This document shows positions 35,262 through 41,476 of a stretch of 64,000 bases of DNA, in pieces; position 1 is the stretch's first letter; each line of letters begins with the position of its first letter. The DNA is taken from assembly GCA_902765855.1 (NCBI GenBank), contig CACXBF010000001.1, positions 377,117-441,116 on the forward strand, read 5' to 3'. The notes under the pieces are model-generated. The model worked only from the letters and a program-made list of their open reading frames with translations, searched no databases and was not told the DNA's origin. Both the position numbers and the translations under genes were made by a program. Source of the DNA: an uncultured Ruminococcus sp. (GTDB lineage: Bacteria > Bacillota > Clostridia > Oscillospirales > Acutalibacteraceae).

Positions 35262-36896
35262 TTAACCTATAAATTTAAATCTTGGAACAAGGTTTCCATC
35301 AATGTTTACCATCTGATAGAACATTGATGCAGGTCTTGCCCAGACTTTACCTTCACCGAAAAGCTCTTTGTAGATAACTAAATCTTCCATTGTTTCGCTG
35401 TGCTTTGCCAATGCAATAACCTCGTATTCACCGCCCTTGAAGTGACGATGCTTGCCGAGAGTTCCCCAAGCTGGAAGTACGGGTTCTTCTTTCTTTTCAG
35501 GTTCAGCAACCGGAGCAGTTTCTGCCTTTGTTTCCTCAACCTGTACATCTTCAAGTGTTGGAGTATTTGAAGTTACAAGTATTCTTGAGGAATGAGCAGG
35601 AATATCAATATTGACATAACCATTGTTTACCTGATAGCTTTTTCCGCTAAGCTTATCAACAAGATATGCACCATCTGCATTAAAGCCCATATCCATATTG
35701 TTATCAGCAAGATTAAGAGCAACATAAGCTGTCTGAGAATCTAAACTGCGTTTAAAGATAAGCTGTTCATTTCTTATTTGTACATTCTCGAAAGAACCAT
35801 ACTTCAAAGCCTCAGTGCTTGTCCTTGCCTTGCCAAGCTTTCTGATGTGTGCGAGGAGAGCATTATCCTGAATATCAGAAATATTGAGTTCAGGGCGGAG
35901 TGGATAATCATAATCAGTATTATTCTTTTCGCCCTTGATGCCCCATTCACTGCCATAGTATATTGATGGCACACCTGGCATACAATACATTGTTGTGTAG
36001 ATATTTTCAAGATTTGCAGAATTTCTTACAACGCTTGCAACTCTGTTTACATCGTGGTTATCAACGAAATTATAAGTATATATATTGCGATAGATACCAC
36101 CATTTGCAAATTGACGATTTAGTGAATGTGCAATCTCGAAATAGTTCTTATCGTTGTGTGATGAATAGATACCCTTGTAGCATTCGTAGTTTGTTACAGA
36201 ATCAAGCATTTCAGGGTTAGCCCAACGATTATAATCGCCGTGAATAATCTCACCCATAAGCCAGAAATTGCTGTCTTTGCTTTTAGTATAGTGGCGAAGA
36301 GCTTTAAAGAAATCAGGGTCAACGCAATCGGCTGCATCAAGGCGAAGTCCGTCAATCTTAAACTCGTTCATCCACATTCCGACAGAATCAAGAAGATAAT
36401 TCTTAACATCAGGATTTTTAAGGTTTAGCTTAACGAGGTCGTAATGTCCTTGCCAACCCTCATATGAGAATGGGTCGCCGTAAGGGCTTCCGCCACCAAA
36501 ATGAAGATTTTGGAACCAACCACAATATTGTGAAGAATTTCCCTTTTCACGAACATCTTTAAATGCCCAGAAATTTCTGCCAACATGATTGAATACACCA
36601 TCAAGAACAACCTTAATTCCGTTCTTATGAAGTTCATCGCAAATGTGCTTGAATGATTCATTTGTGCCAAGTCTGTTATCAATTACACGATAATCGTCAG
36701 TATCATAGCCGTGTACAGTTGATTTAAAAACAGGGCCAAAATAGATTGCATTTACATTCATACTTTTAAGATGAGGAATCCAATCGATTACCTTATCAAG
36801 ACGGCAGACAGTTTCACCGTCATTAACCCTTGGCGCACCACAGAATCCAAGAGGATATATGTGATAAAATACAGATTCGTTTACCCAATAGCTCAT
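35262..36896 (-). CDS. GH13 alpha-amylase-family glycosidase fused to a DUF1653 domain
   Basis: 544 residues. Residues ~1-430 are a GH13 barrel with a C-terminal beta domain. The four conserved regions are DGVFNHVG, GLRLDAADCV (nucleophile Asp), WLMGEII (acid Glu) and NFVDNHDVNR (transition-state Asp). The size and the opening WVNESVFYHIYPLGF are like intracellular maltodextrin/neopullulanase enzymes; there is no signal peptide. A linker rich in Glu/Ala/Pro (~455-475) leads to ~65 residues typical of DUF1653 (GKHRHFKGGEYEVIALAKHS, then VIYKELFGEGKVWARP). DUF1653 is normally a stand-alone small protein of unknown role. GGAGAA precedes the ATG. It should act on internal maltodextrins. Confidence 0.9.
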   Translation of the reverse strand: MSYWVNESVFYHIYPLGFCGAPRVNDGETVCRLDKVIDWIPHLKSMNVNAIYFGPVFKSTVHGYDTDDYRVIDNRLGTNESFKHICDELHKNGIKVVLDGVFNHVGRNFWAFKDVREKGNSSQYCGWFQNLHFGGGSPYGDPFSYEGWQGHYDLVKLNLKNPDVKNYLLDSVGMWMNEFKIDGLRLDAADCVDPDFFKALRHYTKSKDSNFWLMGEIIHGDYNRWANPEMLDSVTNYECYKGIYSSHNDKNYFEIAHSLNRQFANGGIYRNIYTYNFVDNHDVNRVASVVRNSANLENIYTTMYCMPGVPSIYYGSEWGIKGEKNNTDYDYPLRPELNISDIQDNALLAHIRKLGKARTSTEALKYGSFENVQIRNEQLIFKRSLDSQTAYVALNLADNNMDMGFNADGAYLVDKLSGKSYQVNNGYVNIDIPAHSSRILVTSNTPTLEDVQVEETKAETAPVAEPEKKEEPVLPAWGTLGKHRHFKGGEYEVIALAKHSETMEDLVIYKELFGEGKVWARPASMFYQMVNIDGNLVPRFKFIG

Positions 36897-36975
36897 TTCC
36901 CATTCTCCTTTTTAAAAGTGATAATTGTTTATAAGAATTATTGTACTCATGCACAATCACTATTCAATGATGATA

Positions 36976-37004
36976 ATTATAGCATACCTTACCAAATTTT
37001 TCAA
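36976..37004 (-). promoter_or_regulatory. Promoter of the GH13-DUF1653 gene
   Basis: Minus-strand TTGAAA, 17-base spacer, TATAAT, leaving a ~75-base leader. No catabolite-response palindrome was evident. The 36897-37328 gap otherwise holds only the pyk promoter and AT-rich sequence. Confidence 0.75.
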
Positions 37005-37240
37005 GCCTAAATTTATACAAATTGTGCAAAATATATTAAAAACTATTGTTTCGTTGATTGCAAAGGGGTTTTAAGCTGTATTTAAAGCAAAAATATATCA
37101 TCTGTTTTAAAAAAATCTTAATTTTAGACAAATCGTATAAAATATATTAAAACTGGAATTTTACTGATTATAGAGCGATTTATAGGTGAGTTTTTGATTG
37201 CTTCTTATGTAAAATCTATTTAAAGTTTTGCTGAAACTAC

Positions 37241-37269
37241 TTGTCAAAGTATTTACTCTGGTGTATTAT
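37241..37269 (+). promoter_or_regulatory. pyk promoter
   Basis: TTGTCA (37241-37246), 17-base spacer, TATTAT (37264-37269), about 60 bases ahead of the start codon. Confidence 0.65.
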
Positions 37270-37328
37270 TATGTATAAGCAGGATTTTTTTAATTGTGTT
37301 ACTTTCATAAAAAGAGGGGTAGAATAAT

Positions 37329-39074
37329 ATGAGAAAGACAAAAATTATTTGTACACTTGGTCCGGCTACTGATGATGAGCAGGTCTTAAGAGGTCTTATG
37401 CTCAATGGTATGGATGTTGCTCGTTTCAATATGTCACACCAGACACATGAGGTTCATCTTGAGCGTGTAAAGCTTGTAAAAAAATTAAGAGATGAGCTTA
37501 ACCTTCCGGTAGCTATGCTTCTTGATACAAAGGGTCCTGAAATTCGTACAGGCACTTTTAAAGACAAGAAAGTTTTTCTCGAAACAAATCAAACCTTTAC
37601 ACTTGTTACAAAAGAAACCATTGAAGGCGATGCAGAGCGTTGTTCTGTAAGCTTCAGCGGACTTTATGACGATGTTAATATCGGTTCTAAGATTCTTATT
37701 GACGACGGTCTTATTGAACTTAAAGTTGTTGAAAAGAAAGACGGAGATATTATCTGTACTGTTATAAATGGCGGATATGTTTCCTCAAATAAAGGTATCA
37801 ATGTTCCTAATATAACTCTTTCTCTTCCATTTCTTAGTGATAGAGATAGGTCTGATATTAAGTTTGGCGTTGAGAATGACTTCGATTTTATCGCAGCTTC
37901 ATTTACCAGAAGCGCTCAGGATATTGAGGACTTAAAAGATGAGCTTGAGAAAAATCATTGCAAGAATATAAAGATTATTGCAAAAATCGAAAACTCCGAT
38001 GGCGTTAATAATATTGATGAAATCGTAAGAGCTTCTGATGGAATTATGGTTGCAAGAGGCGACCTCGGCGTAGAAGTTCCTCTTGAGGAAATTCCTGTAC
38101 TTCAAAAGCAGCTTATTAAAAAAGCATTTGATGCCGGCAAGCAGGTTATCACAGCAACTCAGATGCTCGATTCTATGATTAAGAATCCTCGCCCTACAAG
38201 AGCTGAAACAACTGATGTTGCGAATGCTATCTATGACGGCACAAGTGGAATTATGCTTTCAGGTGAAACAGCTGCAGGACTTTATCCGGTTGAGTCAGTA
38301 AAAACAATGGCTCTTATTGCAGAGAGAACAGAGATGGATATAGACTACATCGGAAGATTTGAAAAAGCTAACAGACCAGAGCGCCCTAATGTTACATCAG
38401 CTATTTCTCATGCAACTTGTACAACAGCTCACGATTTAGGTGCAGCCGCTATTATGACAGTTTCAAAATCAGGTAAGACTGCTTCTATGATTTCAAAATA
38501 TCGTCCACAGTGTATGATTGTTGGCGGAACAACAAGCAAAAAAGTTTGGCGTCAGATGAATATACTTTGGGGTGTTAAGCCTGTTATGGTTGAAGAAAAA
38601 CAAAATACAGATGATTTATTCAACCATGTGATTGAGGTTGCTGAAAAAGAAGGACTTGTCCAGAATGGTGACCTTGCAGTTATTACCGCTGGTATCCCTC
38701 TCGGAATTTCAGGAACAACAAATATGCTGAAGGTTCACCTTGTCGGCGATATTCTTGCAGCAGGAACAACAGTTGTCGGAAGTGGCATCGCTTGTGGTTC
38801 ACTTTGTGTATGCAATACAGAAGAAGAGGCAATCGAGAGATTCAGAGATGGTGATATTCTCGTTCTTCCAAGTACATCTAATAGAGTTCTTCCACTTATA
38901 AAGAAGGCTTCAGGTGTCATTACAGAAATGAATGGTGCTACATCTCATGCAGCTATTGCTTGTCTTGCTCTTGGTAAGCCTGTTATAGTTGGTGCAGAAA
39001 ATGCAACAAACCTCCTCAAGGACGGAACAACAGTTACTATGGACGCAGGAAAGTCTATTGTCTTTAGTAAATAA
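37329..39074 (+). CDS. pyk: Pyruvate kinase with C-terminal PEP-utiliser domain
   Basis: 581 residues. Core motifs: RKTKIICTLGPATDDE, MDVARFNMSHQTHEVH, MLLDTKGPEIRTG, KIIAKIENSDGVNNIDEI (catalytic Lys), GIMVARGDLGVEVP and QVITATQMLDSM. Residues ~490-581 are the extra domain found in Bacillus-type enzymes, with the phosphohistidine-like GATSHAAIACLALGKPVIVG. It makes ATP from PEP and ADP. PPDK, the reversible pyrophosphate-linked alternative, is encoded at 41477. The 3' side carries repeat copies. Confidence 0.97.
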   Translation: MRKTKIICTLGPATDDEQVLRGLMLNGMDVARFNMSHQTHEVHLERVKLVKKLRDELNLPVAMLLDTKGPEIRTGTFKDKKVFLETNQTFTLVTKETIEGDAERCSVSFSGLYDDVNIGSKILIDDGLIELKVVEKKDGDIICTVINGGYVSSNKGINVPNITLSLPFLSDRDRSDIKFGVENDFDFIAASFTRSAQDIEDLKDELEKNHCKNIKIIAKIENSDGVNNIDEIVRASDGIMVARGDLGVEVPLEEIPVLQKQLIKKAFDAGKQVITATQMLDSMIKNPRPTRAETTDVANAIYDGTSGIMLSGETAAGLYPVESVKTMALIAERTEMDIDYIGRFEKANRPERPNVTSAISHATCTTAHDLGAAAIMTVSKSGKTASMISKYRPQCMIVGGTTSKKVWRQMNILWGVKPVMVEEKQNTDDLFNHVIEVAEKEGLVQNGDLAVITAGIPLGISGTTNMLKVHLVGDILAAGTTVVGSGIACGSLCVCNTEEEAIERFRDGDILVLPSTSNRVLPLIKKASGVITEMNGATSHAAIACLALGKPVIVGAENATNLLKDGTTVTMDAGKSIVFSK

Positions 39075-39157
39075 GCGGAGTGCCTCCGCAGTTAAAATGT
39101 AGTCGAAGTAACTACCGATTAGCTAATAAACTTTTCCCTAAAAAATTAAAAGTTTTG
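39075..39157 (+). repeat. Truncated module II repeat
   Basis: It starts at the base after the pyk stop codon with hairpin GCGGAG-TGC-CTCCGC (39075-39089), lacks the constant core, and ends with the ACTACCGATTAGCT and TTTTCCCTAA tail before the next copy. Confidence 0.75.
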
Positions 39158-39292
39158 GCGGAGTGCCTCCGCGGTCAAGACGCGGAATCGCTCGACAAGT
39201 CTCGCTCGTAATGAGTTAGGGAAGATAGTTGACGCGGTCGATGAAACTACCGATTAGCTGATAAACTTTCCCTAAAAAAATTAAAAGTTTTG
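39158..39292 (+). repeat. Hairpin repeat, module II (copy 2), tandem
   Basis: A 135-base unit: hairpin GCGGAG/CTCCGC (39158-39172), constant core 39179-39208, outer stem TTAGGGAA (39216-39223) with TTCCCTAA (39268-39275) around TTGACGCGGTC and ACTACCGATTAGC. It is followed directly by a second unit. Confidence 0.85.
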
Positions 39293-39416
39293 GCGGAGTG
39301 CCTCCGCAGTCAAGACGCGGAATCGCTCGACAAGTCTCGCTCGTAGTGAGTTAGGGAAGATAGTTGACGCGGTCGAAGTGACTACCGATTAGCTGATAAA
39401 CTTTTTTCTAAAAATG
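39293..39416 (+). repeat. Hairpin repeat, module II (copy 3), tandem
   Basis: Nearly identical to the preceding unit. The right arm of the outer stem is TTTTCTAA (39404-39411), which still pairs with TTAGGGAA (39351-39358) through two G-U pairs. It runs into the module I element. Confidence 0.85.
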
Positions 39417-39537
39417 TTAAAAGTTTTGCTCAAGCTTTTTCAAAAGCTTGCAGGGTCAAGGGACGGAGTCCCTTGTGGGTTTTAAGGGCGAAGCCCTTAA
39501 CTTCTCTTTCACCTAAAAGGCGAACGCAGTTCGCCGC
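39417..39537 (+). repeat. Four-hairpin repeat, module I (copy B)
   Basis: Hairpins H1 39431-39450, H2 39457-39475, H3 39482-39500, H4 39519-39535, matching copy A one for one. The 39075-39598 gap contains only repeats and the following terminator. Confidence 0.85.
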
Positions 39538-39556
39538 AAAACTCATATAAATAATA

Positions 39557-39595
39557 AAATGCGATAAACTCTAAAAATCGGGTTTATCGCATTTT
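39557..39595. terminator. Bidirectional terminator between the pyk repeats and the DUF2161 gene
   Basis: AAAATGCGATAAAC pairs with GTTTATCGCATTTT, with A- and T-runs on both sides. Confidence 0.8.
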
Positions 39596-39598
39596 TGT

Positions 39599-40291
39599 TT
39601 ATTCAATTAAATCTTTGTATTCATCGAGCATTTTAAGCCCTATGTCAGTGATACGATATGTGCAATGACCTTTAGCACCGATTTTCTCGAATAGCTTGTA
39701 GTAGTTCATTCGCAAAATCGAAGAGGTTTTTTCATAACTGCAAAGTTTACGAATTTCTCTTGCAGAAAGCTCGCCATTCTCAGCAAGAATTTTTGCAATA
39801 GTTAATGATTGCTCTTTGTATACTGTCATTATTTTTCGTCGATTAACACCGCCGATGTTAATACTTCCTGTTCTACCGTTGTGTTCAGAAATAACAGCCA
39901 TACGCTTTTTATTGTTTTTGCGAATAGGCTTTATGAATTCAGGATTTACAGTAATATCAATCTGGGCTTTTCCGTTTATTGTAAAATCAACTAAAATCAA
40001 GCCTATTTCCAGCCGCTTACAAAGCGCAACCATATCTTTATAATGTGGATTCTTATAACCACGCTTCGGAAACGGTATTGCTACATAAACACTGTCAGCG
40101 ATTTTCTGCCTTTCAATAGCCTGATAGATTAACTCTATTGTGAAACCCTTTTTCAGTTCAACAACAATAAGCTCATCACCTTTTATTGCAGTTATATCAC
40201 AGTCTTTAACCTCGCCTTTGGTATCATAGCCGAGAGAATCAAGATAGTCCTTGATAGGTTGATAAAGGTCGCTTTCTTTGATTTTGTCCAT
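39599..40291 (-). CDS. DUF2161-like protein with PD-(D/E)xK nuclease fold
   Basis: 230 residues. Residues ~1-115 show the nuclease-type pattern KDCDITAIKGDELIVVELKK, with the acidic D...ExK set and an upstream LGYDTKGEVKD helix. The C-terminal part is a winged-helix-like region (GELSAREIRKLCSYEKTSSILRMNYYKLFEK). I recognise DUF2161-type proteins; their target is unknown and they are not linked to a known restriction system. Its start lies five bases after the GlmU-like stop with no strong ribosome site of its own, so translation is probably coupled. Ends at a bidirectional terminator. Confidence 0.8.
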   Translation of the reverse strand: MDKIKESDLYQPIKDYLDSLGYDTKGEVKDCDITAIKGDELIVVELKKGFTIELIYQAIERQKIADSVYVAIPFPKRGYKNPHYKDMVALCKRLEIGLILVDFTINGKAQIDITVNPEFIKPIRKNNKKRMAVISEHNGRTGSINIGGVNRRKIMTVYKEQSLTIAKILAENGELSAREIRKLCSYEKTSSILRMNYYKLFEKIGAKGHCTYRITDIGLKMLDEYKDLIE

Positions 40292-40295
40292 AAAA

Positions 40296-41207
40296 TTATT
40301 TAATGTAAGCCGCAGGGCCTATTACACTTTCTGCCTTTATAATAGCATTTCCTACAATTACGCTCGCAGGAAGAATAGTTGCTCCAGCCTCTATCTTTAC
40401 ATCACAGCCAATCATAACGCCATCTCTGCAAGGAATATTTACACCATTTGCAAGATGCTTTTCGATAACTCTGTTTCGTGCGATTTCATTGAGTTGTGCA
40501 AGCTGTGAACAATCGTTTGCACCGAGAACAGAATCTGAAGAAGCTGCCTTGAATGCAGAAACGGTTTTGTCGGTTTGCTTAATAATCTGAACAGTATCAG
40601 TGAGATAGTATTCTCCCGTTTTTTCGCTTGGAACAAGCTTATCAAGAGCTGAGAGTAAACTATCAACATTAAACCAATATGCCCCTGAATTTACTTCTTT
40701 GACAGCACGCTGAAAATCATCAGCTTCCTTTTCCTCAACGATAGCCTCAAGTGTAGATTCACCTGTACGGATAATTCTTCCGTAACCAAATGGATTTTCA
40801 AGTTCAGCAGAAATTACAGTACAACCATTATTTGAATGAAATTCCGCAGATTTCTTTATAGTTTCGCTGTCGATAAATGGTGCGTCACCATTTAGTACAA
40901 GAACATTTTTTCCGCTATGAGATTTTAAAAATTCTTTTGCAGTCATAACAGCGTGACCTGTTCCAAGTCTTTCTGTCTGAATAACAGTTTCAATATGATA
41001 GGGGAGAGTAGAAATATAGTTTTCTATAATTTCGTGTTTAAAGCCTGTTACAAGGCAAATATCCTCTATGCCAGCACCTCTTACTGCATCTATAACCCAT
41101 TGAAGCATAGGCTTAAAAAGAACCTCGCTCATAGCTTTTGGCTTATTTGATTTCATTCGCTTTCCTTCTCCGCCAGAGAGAATTAACGCACAAGATTTAT
41201 TTTCCAA
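40296..41207 (-). CDS. Short GlmU-like nucleotidyltransferase (UDP-GlcNAc pyrophosphorylase domain)
   Basis: 303 residues from a TTG with AGGAGGA upstream. The Rossmann-like uridylyltransferase domain is intact: ALILSGGEGKRMKSNKPKAM, VIQTERLGTGHAV, VLNGDAPFID, VEEKEADDFQRAVKEVNSGAY. Full GlmU has ~450 residues with a long left-handed beta helix acting as acetyltransferase; here only about three or four hexapeptide turns remain (VMIGCDVKIEAGATILPASVIVG) and the acetyl-CoA and catalytic His region is absent. The uridylyltransferase should work; GlcN-1-P acetylation must come from elsewhere. The frame ends cleanly before the coupled downstream gene, so this looks like a native short form rather than a broken gene. 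Confidence 0.85.
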   Translation of the reverse strand: MENKSCALILSGGEGKRMKSNKPKAMSEVLFKPMLQWVIDAVRGAGIEDICLVTGFKHEIIENYISTLPYHIETVIQTERLGTGHAVMTAKEFLKSHSGKNVLVLNGDAPFIDSETIKKSAEFHSNNGCTVISAELENPFGYGRIIRTGESTLEAIVEEKEADDFQRAVKEVNSGAYWFNVDSLLSALDKLVPSEKTGEYYLTDTVQIIKQTDKTVSAFKAASSDSVLGANDCSQLAQLNEIARNRVIEKHLANGVNIPCRDGVMIGCDVKIEAGATILPASVIVGNAIIKAESVIGPAAYIK

Positions 41208-41420
41208 GATTAGTCCTCCTAAATATAGTTTAAAATAAATTCTGTAATCCTTTTAATATATTTTATATGCTTACGATAATTATTGCAACAATTCAAAGGT
41301 TTTTCAAGTGATTTTATAAAAAATATCGTTTAAATAAAATTTATCAAAATAGTCCTAAAAATTTTTTCATTAAAAGCAACTTTTTTGAAAAAAACAATAG
41401 AAATTTCTTTTTGTTTATGG

Positions 41421-41426
41421 TATAAT
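41421..41426 (+). promoter_or_regulatory. -10 box ahead of ppdK
   Basis: Perfect TATAAT, 50 bases before the start; no good -35 is visible. Confidence 0.5.
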
Positions 41427-41476
41427 ACCAATAAGCGACTTATGTCGATTTTAAATTTATCTCAGGGGGTAATCCA

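Noticed and set aside
39075..39537. Possible CRISPR array after pyk
   Set aside because: The repeats are 135-base units without spacers of regular size and no cas genes are nearby; they are hairpin elements.
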